In this document: piece by piece, positions 11,687 through 24,189 of the stretch
Layout: each line of letters starts with the position of its first letter
How positions within the stretch are numbered: position 1 is the stretch's first letter
Origin: Paramecium sonneborni
Taxonomy: Eukaryota > Ciliophora > Oligohymenophorea > Peniculida > Parameciidae
Assembly (NCBI GenBank): GCA_905182985.1
Contig: CAJJDN010000019.1
Location: 525,760-589,759, forward strand
Direction of reading: 5' to 3'
DNA length: 64,000 nucleotides
Made by a program: the position numbers and the translations under genes
Notes under the pieces: generated by a model
The model's input: only the letters and a program-made list of their open reading frames with translations
The model's database searches: none
What the model was told of the DNA's origin: nothing

Positions 11687-12760
11687 ATGAATATAGAAAT
11701 AGATGATGGGTGGTTTTAAATAATTTTATTTCTAAATTTTTATTAAAATTTTGATTATCCTTTATCTAAATAAAAAGATAGTTCATTAAAATCCATATCA
11801 ATCAAATTGACTCAATTTATTGATTACGCTTAATATATTCAGATAATTAAATATTTAAAACAATCGATAAAAATCGAAATTTTAACTTGGAAAAATTTCT
11901 AATAAAGATAGAAAAATTTCCTCTAGATTATTTACCTACAAAAATAAAAATTTATTATCAAATCAATAAATTTGATGAAACTTAAATTAACGTCTATAGA
12001 AAATAAAGAGAGAAATCCATGTTTTTAAAGGAAAAATTTTTAATTTCAGTTTAAATCATATTGAATAAGAATTTTTAGAAAAGAAAAATTATAATAGATG
12101 GATAAAAGATATAGATATTTTTCCTAAACCTTTTTTTTTAAAATTAGGAATAGAAGAATTACCAAAGATTAAATAAAAGTTTGCATATTCATAAATATTC
12201 TTGATGATTAAAAAAAAAACAATTGGGTTACTTATCAATTCTAAAATGAGAATAATTTATACAAAAATTAATGTACCCAGAAAATCCCTTTTAACATAGA
12301 TTAATAAAAAGTAAATTCTTTGAAAAACTTTAATATAAAATATCTGGGTTTATTGATTCTTAACATATTAAAAAAGTAAAAGATTTTGAAATATGTATTT
12401 AATTGAATTGCTTTTGATAAAACCGCTAAATTTTATTATTAATTTAATGAAATAGGAGATCTTTTAAAAGTTATGTTATAAAGTGAAGTTTTTAAATAAA
12501 TGTCTTTAAAAAAACAATTAAAAATTTTAGATAGATTGAGTATCATTTATTTCCTCTAATAAGAGCTGAATTAATTTATAAATCAAATAAATCAAAAATT
12601 TACAAAGAGAAGAAGAAGAAAAATTATGTAAACTATAGGAATTAGTGGAATATAATAAGTAGCTAAAAAATAATTATCAATTTATTAACTAATATGCATA
12701 TTAAATGAAATGTAATTTCAATCTAATATAAAAACAATGAAATCACATTTATTTTTTCTA
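11687..12760 (+). pseudogene. Degenerate or unresolved gene, plus strand
   Basis: Several coding-like pieces lie in one direction. An ATG at 11687 opens MNIEIDDGWFQI and runs to about 12046. A plausible 30 nt intron there joins it to KKNYNRWIKDIDIFPKPF and a further stretch to about 12320, where a TGA interrupts. Another piece, FDKTAKFYYQFNEIGD and QELNQFINQINQKFTKRRR, reaches 12700. I could not find introns that remove all the TGAs, and the base composition is more AT-rich than in neighbouring genes. This may be a decaying gene, or one with introns that I missed. No family recognised. Confidence 0.35.
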
Positions 12761-12795
12761 TAAATCAATGTATATTAATTTTTAATTAATTATAA

Positions 12796-14743
12796 ATGAA
12801 TAAGTCACTTAATGAAGATAATTGTCAAACTATTTAATTTGCAAGCTGTTAATTGTCTGATTAAAAAAATGAGTCATTTGAAAATAAGGATCACGAACTT
12901 TATATTCAATCAAGCAATAATAATAGAGAAACAGAATAGGAAACTAATTAAATAACAATTTAAGAATTTCGAGAAGAAAATAACTCTATACAACAAGAAG
13001 TACATTTACAATCTAAAGAAAATTATGAATCTATCTAAGAAATTTAATCTTAACAAAAAGAATAAGATAACGATAATATAGAAAATGAAAAAAATTACAA
13101 AGATTTAACTGACTTTTATTTGATCAATAATATAGATGATTTAGATAAATTAAGCAAAAATATTGAAGATTGTGTGCATTCCTTAAAAGAGAGTTTATTT
13201 TTTCATCATAAAATAATATTTAAAAGCAAATAATTTATTTTTTTGCAAGGATGTTTAGGAGAGAAAGACAACCAAATTTATATATAAATGACTATAATGG
13301 AGTATCCTGAAAATTTAGTTTTAATTTTAGGTATTAAACTTATTTAATAAAGATTAATCATTTACTATGAACAATATATGCTTATAATATAATAAAGAAT
13401 TGAAAATAGGATCTATTTTTTATTGTAGCGAAACACACTAGGTTATTTATGAGATTAAAAATCTTAAGAGAGAATAAGCAAATAAGATTTTTATTTAGCA
13501 TATACTGAACAGCGCAGAATAAAATTTCAATCGAATCTTTTTATAAATATAAAAATTAGGATTTAAAATTTAATGTGCTGATATTTCTACAATGTTAAAT
13601 TTCTATGCAAATACAAAAAAATCTGAAAAAACTTCAAAGAATTAAAAGAATTCATATTTTTTAAAAATCAGTTATACGACAGGTGAATTAATGGATTAAT
13701 CATTTGATCAAAATTTTCTTGATGCTCAATAATAAAACGATAATGCACCAACTTAAAGATCTCATGAGGAAAAATCAAAACTTTAAATAATTCCTTTAGG
13801 ATATTTTATTCTCGATCATCTTTCTAGTTTAAATGATAAAGATTTAATAGATGTTGGTGGATTCCATAAAATTTATGAAATATCTATACCAATAGAGGAA
13901 AGGAAAACATTGAATTTGGCTTATAAAACTGGATCAAATGATAAATTAGAAAAAGAAATATAGTTTCTAAATTTATTACTGTCAAAAAGTTATTCAAAAT
14001 ACATTGTGCAAATATACATATATTAATAATTTAAAAATAATTATTATTTTATGGAAAATTGTCATTTCAAAAGTTTAAGAAATTATCAAAAAAAATATTA
14101 GCAGGTTATGTCTTTAAACTCAAAAATGAAAATTTTAAGGTAAATTGCAAAGGGCCTTTGTCATCTACATAAACGTTCAGTTTTTCATTTAGACATTAAA
14201 CCAGATAATATTTTAGTATATATTAATATTATTTATTATTAGATAGATATAAATGGAAATGTTAAAATCTGCGATTTTGGAGAAGCTTATCATCCTAGTT
14301 ATTAATATTAAAGAGATTCCATCAAATATTCAGTACCTTATAGCGCTCCAGAAATTTTATCACATCAATATTAAAACTTGTCAGCAAAAACTGATATTTT
14401 TTCTTTTGGTGTATTAGCGTATGAACTTTGTTTTGGAAAAATACCACTTGTATCAAATTATTTTTATTTAAAAGTATTTTTTGAATAAGGAAGAGTACTT
14501 AAAAAAATTCAAAAATAACCCATCATATGATATAGAAGATGAGAATTACGGTCTTTTAGAAGCTGGCCCAAGAACTGTAATTTATCATTTAATAGACTTA
14601 ACATATTAATGTAATAAATTATTAGGATTTTAGGTTTAAAGAAGAAGGCAAGAGAAAGGCCTTCTATCTAATCTATATAGAATTATTTAAAATTCCTTAA
14701 ATTAAAATATAGTTAAAAATTGGACGAACAAACCTTTGATTGA
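12796..14743 (+). CDS. Divergent protein kinase with HLD in place of HRD
   Basis: Five exons (12796-13330, 13353-14215, 14243-14449, 14475-14610, 14634-14743) with introns of 22, 27, 25 and 23 nt give 616 residues in one consistent frame. The first 330 residues are acidic and Gln/Asn/Glu-rich with no recognised domain. The kinase domain follows: LAYK as the likely ATP-lysine, VFHLDIKPDN as catalytic loop, ICDFGEA, PYSAPEI, TDIFSFGV and a terminal RERPS. The arginine of HRD is replaced by leucine, but the catalytic Asp, the Lys and the DFG are kept, so activity is plausible. Arg-lacking (non-RD-type) kinases do not need the usual activation-loop phosphorylation. The glycine loop is poorly conserved (GGFHKIYE). 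Confidence 0.8.
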
Positions 14744-16107
14744 AATTAATAATTAATTTTATTCTCTTTATAAAGTTGATATATATGTATATAAAATCAT
14801 TTTTATGAGAAACAAAAAAATTTATTTAATATTTTGAAGCCTCTAATTATAAAATAAAATTTTGCTTATCTGTTAATTGATTAATTGACATGCTTAATTT
14901 GATATAAGTTTAATAGAGTCAATCATCTTTTATAATCTATTTAGTTTCTCATTGATGTACGAGGGTAAGTATAAGCATAAAAATTGACTATTTATTTGAA
15001 TATCAATCTGATTGAAATCTATTAGCCTATAGCAAAATAATTAAGAGATGAAGAACTAATTAAATGCAGAATTTAACAATTTATTTTATTTGCTTTAGAA
15101 AGGATATAATAAATGAGTATATTTTAAATATATCTGGGTGGAGCAAGTAGATTATATTGAGATTAAAGTCTATTGTATAATACATAATTACTTGGAATTA
15201 ACAAATAGAGGGATAAATGATTTGATTTGATTTGACTTATTTTGGTGAATTTTATTCTTTTATATCTAAAAACTTTTTACTTACTTTTCTCTTCATTCCG
15301 ATTAAATAGCTATCTAATTTAATATTATTATTTTCAGTTACTTCCTAAATCAAATTTTCGATAATTTATAATTTAGTTGTTCTTCAAATTTAAGTTTTCT
15401 TTCTATTATCAAACTTTAATTATGTCTGGTAATTTACTTCAAACTCATTTTGGTTTTTTTTGAAAACTTTGATAATTATAATTTTCTGACAGTTGAGATT
15501 GGCAGATGCTTTAGTGTAAGTCTAAAAAATAGATATTTAACCACTATGCTAAAGTATATAAAGTCATCAAATTTGAAAATCATAGAATAGTAGAAATAAC
15601 AGATTCAGGAATTATAGAAGCCAAATAATAGATTTAGAAGTAGGATAAGTAAATAATTGAATAGATCTGACAGCAAGTTAAACAATTGATTAAAACTTTT
15701 AGCTTTTCTCTCAATAATGTTATGTTTGGAACTTTCTTAGTGATTTATATATCTTCAGTTTAGTACTCAGTCTTAAAAATATATTCTGTTTAATTTAAAA
15801 TAGTTTATATACCAGCTAAACATAAGGTGTTTGGGATTGTCTTTAAAAGATTAAGCATCTGTTACTGTATAGCTTAAATTAGTAGGAAAAGATATTGAAA
15901 TTGTAAAAATTTGTAAATAAGCTTTTTTTATTTAATTCAAATAAATTTATTAATTCATGTAAGCTTTTATTTAGATCTTTTTATTAGCTTTTTGCTCAAA
16001 CAATTAATTTATTTGTTATATACTATATATTAAATGTAATTATTTATAATTTTTTGATGCAATATTAATCTGATTTGCACATAATATAAATATTTAAATT
16101 AAAAATT
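14744..16107. other. 1.36 kb without a resolvable gene; coding remnants
   Basis: Mostly AT-rich, but some plus-strand pieces read like protein. About 15020-15170 gives LRDEELIKCRIQQFIL and, in another frame, VYFKYIWVEQVDYIEIKVYC. About 15500-15650 gives VYKVIKFENHRIVEITDSG. About 15710-15890 gives VMFGTFLVIYISSVQYSV. Frames change and TGAs intervene without intron-like boundaries, so I read these as relics of one or two lost genes. No family recognised. Confidence 0.35.
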
Positions 16108-16404
16108 ATGGCTGATGAATTAGCAGAATTCTATAAAGAGGTTTTAAAACTAATATCTCATTTATGCTTTGAGAATAAAATTACTGAAGATCAAAAATCA
16201 GAGTTTAAAAAGTTGATCATGGAAGATGAAGAATTTGTGGCTTAACTAAAAGAAGAATATGATATAGAGGGCTTGAACGGATTAGAAAATATCATAGTAG
16301 GGGACTCTATTTCAAATTCCAGTTTTAGGGATTTAATGGATTTTAATTAAGATAAAAGGAAAAGATCTTAATCGTTAACAATTTAAACAGACTCTTCGGA
16401 TTGA
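16108..16404 (+). CDS. Small acidic protein, unidentified
   Basis: Intronless 98-residue frame, MADELAEFYKEVLKLISHLC to TGA. It is predicted to be largely helical and acidic (ITEDQKSEFKKLIMEDEEF, LKEEYDIEGLNGLENI), with a short Ser/Asp/Lys tail. The composition and clean start differ clearly from the flanking AT-rich DNA. The N-terminal helical pair resembles short dimerisation modules, but I cannot name a family. Confidence 0.7.
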
Positions 16405-17057
16405 GTCTCTTCTATAATTCTTAGGAGTTTTAGCATGATTTTGATTTATGTTTTATTTGTACATAAATAACCAAAATCAAAAAACCACAAGATTTAAAAT
16501 AGGAGGTTTGATTTCCGAATATATTCTAATAATTTAATCTCATTCTTTTATACATTTTAGTTTGTTTCGAATTTACAAATGTACAGAGCAGAATTTATTG
16601 AAATTACAAGTCTCCCAAAATCGCAAAGGAACACAATTAAAAAAATTTTGCATTTTAAGCAGAGAATAATTAAGAAGTTTAAATTTTATATAAATTTCGG
16701 CTGGTTGTGAATTATTAATTTTAATTTACTATCTACGCTTTGATATTTTTTTCTATTAAAATTAAAATTTTTGTTTTTTCCAGAAAAAAGAAAGGGAGTT
16801 TAAAGTAAGATTCAATATTTACTAAATTTGCAAAATGTTTTTAATTAAATATTTTATATATTCTTAAAGTTGTTTTTAACATTAAAAATATAGATATCAT
16901 GATAATATTCAATAATGATAAATAAAATTTTATGGAAGCAGATACATTATACAAATGTGTTTAGCTAATTTTTGCAAGTATAAATTAATGATGGAAGGAT
17001 TAAATTAATCAAAAAAAGTTATTCAAGTAGCACAAGCAAAATAAAATATAGTAAATT
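16405..17057. other. Intergenic, nothing recognised
   Basis: AT-rich sequence between the convergent ends of the small acidic gene (plus) and the MORN gene (minus). I looked for tRNA-like T-loops and for open frames with coding composition on both strands and found none that I would support. Confidence 0.5.
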
Positions 17058-18038
17058 TCAACCATATACACTCTTAAATTCAATATATGATGTTTTAATG
17101 CTAGGCCTATCAATTTTAAGATAACTTCTTTCACTGATTGTTGAATTAGGGCTGAATTAGGAAACTTTTTAGTTTAATCCATTTAAAGAATATTAAAAAC
17201 CATTAACTTATTTATCATTAATGAACTCACCTTCAAAATAGCTTGAATTAGGATATATCAATTTGCCTTTTCCATGCATTTAAGAATTCATCCACTCACC
17301 TTCATATTTATATCCATCTGCAAAAGTATACACACCGTAACCATGAAATTGATCATTTTAAAATAAACCTTCATATTAATTACCATTTTTCCACTTCATA
17401 ATACCAAACCCATTTTTCTTACCTTCTTTATATTCTCCTTCAAAGGTGGTACCATCTTTCCATAATTCTTTTCCTTTAACTGGTGTATTTTAACTCCAAA
17501 TTCCTTCAAAACTCATTTCTTTATTCTTCAATATACCTTGACCATGATGAGAACCACATAAATATTCTCCTTCGTATTCTGAACCATCTGGATATATTTT
17601 TTTTCCATAAATATGAGGATTTAGATTTACACTATAACCAACATATATTGCTCCATCATTATAAACAAAAATACCAAAGCCATAAGGTTCAAATTTCTTC
17701 CATTAACCTTAATATATGAAACCTTCATATTTAAATGCTTTTTCAGACTTTGGATAATTTTAGCAAAATGCTGTTTCAGGAATCTAATTGATTTATACAT
17801 TTGGAGCAACAAAATTTGTGCAAACTGGATCTTCAGGAATATTTTTATCTGGTGAAAAATCTTCATAGGTTTCTGCTACTTAAGAATAATAAGAAGGTAA
17901 TGGTAACGTTTCATATAATTTTAGAGGCTGTAATATTCTTTATATTTGATAATCTTATTCTTGATTTACAGAATCGTAAATAGGGTTTCCTTCAATTGTT
18001 AATTATTTTGGTGATTCTAAACATTTACATTATCCCAT
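17058..18038 (-). CDS. MORN-repeat protein, dually acylated N-terminus
   Basis: Intronless 326-residue frame. The N-terminus MGQCKCLES fits myristoylation plus palmitoylation. Residues 1-115 are polar. From about 120 to 300 there are eight MORN-like units, for example YEGFIYQGQWKKFEPYGFG, YPDGSEYEGEYLCGSHHGQG, WKDGTTFEGEYKEGKKNGFG and FADGYKYEGEWMNSQMHGKG, with the YEGEW/G-G pattern of the family. MORN repeats bind membranes or scaffold cortical and ciliary structures. The acylated N-terminus plus MORN array suggests a cell-cortex or ciliary-membrane protein. It lies 46 bp downstream of the K+ channel gene stop, on the same strand. Confidence 0.9.
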
Positions 18039-18084
18039 TTTATTATTTATTAATATGATAAATAGATTTGATATACAAATTATT

Positions 18085-21000
18085 TCATGTTGTAGGACTT
18101 ACCCTTGATTTTTTAATTACCTTAGGTCTAGCAGGTCCTAATTTTATATTATTATTTTACTTTTTTTTTTAGGTTTTTCTACAGGTTTATTTGGATCACT
18201 TAAATCCCTTTTATCCAAATATTTATTTACATAAAGAAAGGGAAAAAGTAAGAATCTCTTAAGCTTTTTAAATCCCCTGAATTTTTTTTATTTTTAAACT
18301 AATTTCTTTACAACCAAGTCAGCATTCCATTACCTATTAAAAACTTCATAATTTTTCAATATTTCAAATTCTTACATATCTGGCAAATCTTCTTTAAGAT
18401 TTTAAATTTTCTTATACCAGAATTCTATTTATTCTTACTCTTTTTTTGGGAATAGAAGTAAATTATTCATTTTCTATCTGAGTTCATTAAAAAAGTTTAA
18501 TTCTTAAATTTAAGTTATTTATTCTTCATATTCAATTTAGCCTTGTTTTGTAAATAATAACTTTTTAAGTTACTACTTTGTATTTACATTTTGATTTGTA
18601 TTCATTTAACCATATTGTGACATTAAAAGCTATGGTTATAAAGGTTGAACTAACCGATTTAGTCTTTAATTTTTAATCTTATCTAAAATTTAATATTAAA
18701 GTAAATTTTTAGAAGAAATACAAGGAATTTATTTACTAACTCTTCCTGAGTTCAAATTTTATTATGAAAAACTCTAATCTTTAATTTCTTCAGGGTCTTC
18801 ATTTTCAGATTCTGTTTAACTATCTTAACTTATAGGTTATTCTATTGTTGGAAAAAGGGTTTCTAAAGCTATTTAATTATCAGATTAAAATTTATGCACT
18901 GTTGATTCTATCATTTTTTAATTTAAATATGTATTTTAAAATTGAATTTTTTTAATTTAATTTTATCCATTGATAATATCCATCTCATTAATTGATAATT
19001 ATCTGATTCTTCTCTCTTACTTTATTCTTTTTTTTTATTTTTTTCTATAAAGGTATCTTTTTAAAACAACTTCTCTGTTTGGAATAAAATGAACCAAAGA
19101 ACATGATTATGTTGAATGTCTTTTGGCTTTACAAATAAAACAAAAATTAGAAATCCAAGATTAAGTAGTTAATAGATTATGATATTTTTAGTTTTCAAGA
19201 TCATTCTAAGATAGAATTTTATGAAAATAAGAATATGGAATAGAAAGTACACTAGTAAAAGCATTACTTTTAAAAATAAAATTAGGATTGTATTATTAAG
19301 TTACAAATTCTTCAAGTCCAAAATAATCAAACCTCTCAAGTGTTTGTATAATTTTCTAAAGATAATTATGTAAAATTTAATACTTTCTTATATAATACTT
19401 CAACTTATCCTTATTCAATTATATGAATAAAAAATTCATCTTTTGATTAAATTGTAGCTCCTGGCTAGAAGATTTAAAAATTCACTTCTTCTAATAGCTA
19501 ATTCAATATATCATCTGAAAAATTTTCACTAAAAAATGGACATTTATTTATTAAAGACTTAGCAGCTTCTAAACGAAGACTATGTTATAATTCTTCTGGA
19601 AGCATTGATATAATTTCTGATTATTCATTGACTTATTGAATGACTTCTTGCTTTAAATAAAAATATAATTATTCTCTAACTCTTTAATAAATTAAATATA
19701 TAATTACTTAAATTGTAATGCTGGACTTATCTACTTGTTATGCATATATTAATTAATGGCTGTTAGTTTTGTTTTAATTTTATCACTGCTCTCCTTAATC
19801 TAAGTTAGTATACTTCCTATTGTATTTACAGTGTATGAAAACAACAACATACATAGAAACATGTAAACAATAGTAAAAATTTATTCAGGGGGATCTATAC
19901 TATTAAGAATTAATTACTTTTAGGAGTTAAATCACCATATCCAACTGTAAATGTGGTAACGCAAATAAAATAAAAGGATTAAAGAAATTAATATGACCAT
20001 TGATGATGTTCAAATTTATCCATCCAAGATTATTAATATGCGTCCTAACATTAAATACCAAATACAAGCCATACACAACTGAAAACATGTTAAACCAAAA
20101 CTATTAATGTTATTAATTTAATCAACTCTACTATTGATGTAGACATTCTACTGAGCTTAAATGAATATTATGAAATATCAATAAATTTTAATATGTTAGC
20201 CACTTATATATATAATAAAGCTAAAATAAATTTTGGCCAACCATCTCCTATTATATTTTTATCAATAATGTTTTCTTACTATATACTTATTATTATTGTA
20301 TATATAAAACTAAATAACTCCAATAATGTTGAGAAATTAAGTTATTTTTTAAATAATAAATATCGGTCTCTTACAGGTAATCCTTAATCATAAGTCACAG
20401 TAAATGCTCTCATGATAATGTCAAAAATTAAAGCAATAGAAAATAAAATTAATGGTATTTGTTGCTAATCAATAAAATTTTTATTATGAAATGCCATCAA
20501 TATTGGAATAATTACAATTAAGTAAATTCTAATAGCAAAACACATCAAATCCCAGAAAAATTTTAGATTACTCATTGGTTCTATTAATGGAATTTGATTA
20601 TGAAAATGTTACAAGAAATGTTTACAATTAGTTTTTATTGTTCTAAATTTTAATCTTAACTAAATTCTTATATCAATCAGCGAAATGTATTAATAAATCA
20701 AACTTTTTTAGTTTTCACTATATCCACCAACCTGATATTTAAAGGAAGCTCCTAAATCGTTAATGAGATTAAAATGTTTTTATGTAAAAGATGCTGTTAA
20801 TTTGTATGGAGCTAATAGTATTTTTATAAAGTCTTTTTGATGAAAATAGACTATCAATTTTCGAAATGATTTTTATTATTTGATTTAGTCTGTTTAAGTT
20901 AATGTTTACAATCTTTCAGTAATGTTTTCTTATTTAGGAGTAATTAGTTATTAAGGATTACTATATTGAAAAATCAATTATTCATGATGACCTGAATTTG

Positions 21001-21154
21001 ATCGAGCGATTGGTGATAGGTTATTTCTACATCTTTTTTAACCATCCATTTTGAAAATTTCCAAACCAGATCTGTCTTAAATTTCATCAACATCTTGTTA
21101 ATTTATTCTTCTCGAAAAAGTATTTTAAGTGAAAAGTGAGACTGGTTGTTTCAT
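18085..21154 (-). CDS. EAG-like K+ channel with cyclic-nucleotide-binding domain (copy 1)
   Basis: Five exons joined across introns at 19895-19917, 19682-19707, 19356-19383 and 18138-18160 (23, 26, 28, 23 nt) give 989 residues. Hydrophobic segments S1-S6 occupy roughly residues 190-460. The selectivity filter is VTTFTVGYGD, then LTPKNPPEQIF leads into S6 (MFLCMLLFSYTV). A C-linker and a CNBD follow (LPEELQHSL, CPFFSENFSDDIL, FQPGATI). After the CNBD is a Cys/His cluster, CFICKAKRHSTQSCSLVH, followed by PNREVVLKRY. The frame then continues without a stop through an internal ATG at 18914 to a basic end (RPARPKVIKKS). I therefore treat the whole as one gene. Paramecium has a very large family of such channels, which shape membrane potential and ciliary reversal. 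Confidence 0.9.
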
Positions 21155-21312
21155 TTTTAGTAAGATGATAAATAAATTAATTCAAATTTCAATATATTAT
21201 CTATATATTTAATGATATATTAAAATTTTGTATAGAAAAAATATGATTTGTAAAATTAATCTTCTTAAATTATAATAATGTATAACATAAATGTTTTTTA
21301 TACTATTTTTAT

Positions 21313-24092
21313 TCATTTAATAGGAAATACCTAAATTTATCTTTTTAAGGAACGATGTTATTGTTTTTTTTTTAATAGTGCATTTGACAATCGATGTTCT
21401 TGTTATCGAACTACTAGAGATTTTCTAGGTACTCCCAATCGATTTATATTGAATCTATATTAATTAATAAATTCATAAGGATAAAATAAATATTTTATCC
21501 AATTATTGCCACTTATTAAAGAATAATGATCCAAACTTTTAGATGTCGAAACCAATATATATCGAACAGGATTTATGAGTTTCTTTAAAACAAAGTTTAT
21601 ATTTGATTTTTGATTAAAAGTTTGATATTCGTGCTTTTTATCTAGTTCCAATTTATCCTCTAAATTTAATTTTAATTCCAATAATTATATTTGATAATCA
21701 ATTTGTTATAAATCTTTTTCTGTATATAGATCTTTATGATTTAATTTATCTTTAAGAACTTTTAATGTTAAGAATTCTGACGATAAATTTAATTTTCCAT
21801 CATAAATTTCTTTTTCTGATTTAAATTAAGATTTTTAATAGAAATCAAAATAAGATTTGCTCTCAAGATCTTTTATTAGCACTCCTACTGATTCAATATC
21901 TTTTTTATTAAGAATTTCTATTTATGGAAATATAGCTTACCTTAACTTTCAAATTAAGTTGTATCATCTTAATTATATTAGTATTTTTAGAAAAATAAAC
22001 TATCATTTTTAACTTTCACCATTTAAGCAGCTTCTCTTAATATCTCTTAATCTGTTTAAGCATGATAAAGTTATCTAATTCTTCTGGAATTTCTTAAAAA
22101 CATAATTCTCTCTTAACTTTAATAAAAATTATATTATTTTATGACTTTTTCTTTGTCAGGTATATAATGAACTTATTTACATTAATCTGACGGATGTCTT
22201 CTAGAATCACATATTGCACATTTTGTATCAGAATAATTATTAATTTTTAAATTCCAAAAAGTTTCATAATCAACTTAATATTTTTATAATATTTGATAAA
22301 ATTTAGATTTTGGAATTACTAAAGTACTTACAAATCCTGAACTTTTATATTCATATTATAAAGATTTCTAATTATTTAGGAATTCATGTAATCCAAAATG
22401 TTCCCCTTGTTTATAATTGCCAATTAAAACTTTTTTATCTTAGTTTTTAGCATAAATATCAACTTACCCAGATTCAATAATATGTATAAAATAATCATCT
22501 TCATTAAATGTGTTTAAAGTAGAAGAAGGTTAAAATGATTAAAATTAAAGATGTTTTAAAAGATCATTTAAAAACTCATTCGAAAAATTTTTATGAAAGA
22601 ATTCACAATTTTTAAGTACTACAGTGTTTGATTCTACGGCTATTTATGTTCTTAAATCATCAGACAATTAACTTAGAATATCAGTTTATTCTTTAGTCTA
22701 TTAGGTTTATTCTTAATACCAATAATAATTAAGATATTCTCTAACTTAAAATTATAATTGGTGACTAATTTTTTTTGTATGCATATACTAATTAATAAAG
22801 ATCAACTTTTTATTAATGATATCATTATTATTTTTCATTCTTGTTAAAATTTCTCCAATTGTATTTAAACTAAAGGATAACTGAAAGGTACAAACAAATA
22901 CAAATAGAAATGCAAATATCTTTTCTGATATATCTTAAATAATTATAAAAATAATACTTATTGGATGTATATCTCCATATCCAACAGTGTACATAGTAAC
23001 ACTTGTGAAATACATTGATTCAATATATAATTCACTCCAAAGTGTATTGTCTAAATTAAATGCTGAAATCCAATTAGTCTAACCACAAATTTAATTATAT
23101 CTTCCTATGATAAGCCAAATACAACTAAAAATATGTTAGATTATAAGTAATAAGCCAATTAATTTTGATAATTCTATTAAAGATGATGCTAATTATCCCA
23201 TTATAAATTATTATTACCATGATCCTATAAAATTCAATAGATTTTTTAATTGTATGAAATAAAGTAACATCCAAAATTTAGGCCATCCATTAAATAGAAT
23301 AAATTGATTATTAAAATCAAATTTAAAATAAGCCATTCCAAAGAGAGAAAATATTTCAAGTAATTCAATAAGGTTAGTAAAATGATATTGACTTTTGACA
23401 ATTTAATATCTATCAATTACAGGTAAACCTTAATCATAATAGATTGTAATATTTCTTAATAAAAAATCTATTGCAAATACTACTTGAGATATTATAATGA
23501 GATAATCATAATTTTCAATCAATTCTTCAAATGTGATTATTATTGGTATAATATATATCAAATATATTCTAAAACAATTCAATAAAAGATCCCAAATAAT
23601 TTTAATTTTAAAAGAAGGGTCTATTAAAGGAATTTATTCGAATAAGTAAAAGATTTTTTGTTAAAAATTTTTTAGATATTATCTATATCTGTATCTCATT
23701 CTTACAAAGAAATTAACCTCATCTAGACTAGGATATTGCATAACTTAAGCTTTAGATTTTCCTGCATAATTTATAAAATCTTTGATGTTGCCTGAACTTT
23801 TATCATCAATTAATTTATAGTGCTTTGGTTTGAATTATAAATCAGGTTTAATAAATTTTAATAGTTTTTTTACAAAATATCCAATATGATAGTAAATGAT
23901 TAATTTTTGAAAGGGTTTATAAACTTATTGACCAAAACCAGGTATGTCAGGACTAGGAGCTTCAATTTTTTTAAGCAAAATAATGGAAGAGGAATCACAA
24001 TCCTGATTTACTTAAGGGTTTTTACACATAGAAGTATCCTATTATCCTGTAGTGTTGATATTGTCTATATGAACACTATTCAGACTATTCAT
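21313..24092 (-). CDS. EAG-like K+ channel with cyclic-nucleotide-binding domain (copy 2)
   Basis: Three exons with introns at 22934-22957 (24 nt) and 21918-21940 (23 nt) give 910 residues. The organisation is as in the neighbouring copy: N-terminal cytosolic region, six membrane segments, filter SVTMYTVGYGD followed by IHPINISEKIF, C-linker and CNBD (HFGLHEFLNN, YFIHIIESGQVDIYAK). The same Cys/His cluster (CAICDSRRHPSDQCKQVH) follows, with PDKEKVIKQY. The extreme C-terminus (IRQLYHAQ, LESKSYFDFYQKS, NRLGVPRKSLVVRQQ) differs from copy 1. The two genes are in tandem with 158 bp between copy 2's stop and copy 1's start. They are diverged paralogues from an old duplication, not an assembly repeat. 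Confidence 0.92.
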
Positions 24093-24189
24093 AAATTTAA
24101 TTTAATTATTTTATAAATTAGCAGTGTTATTTTAATTTATATATATAATTGATTAAATAAATTTTTAAAAATAATTTTATATTATCTAA

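Noticed and set aside
16555..16600. A gtttcgaatt sequence resembling a tRNA T-loop
   Set aside because: No matching stems, D-loop or acceptor arm around it.
18914..18914. Start of a separate basic protein gene at this ATG
   Set aside because: The K+ channel frame reads through without a stop and the spliced length is consistent, so it is an internal Met.
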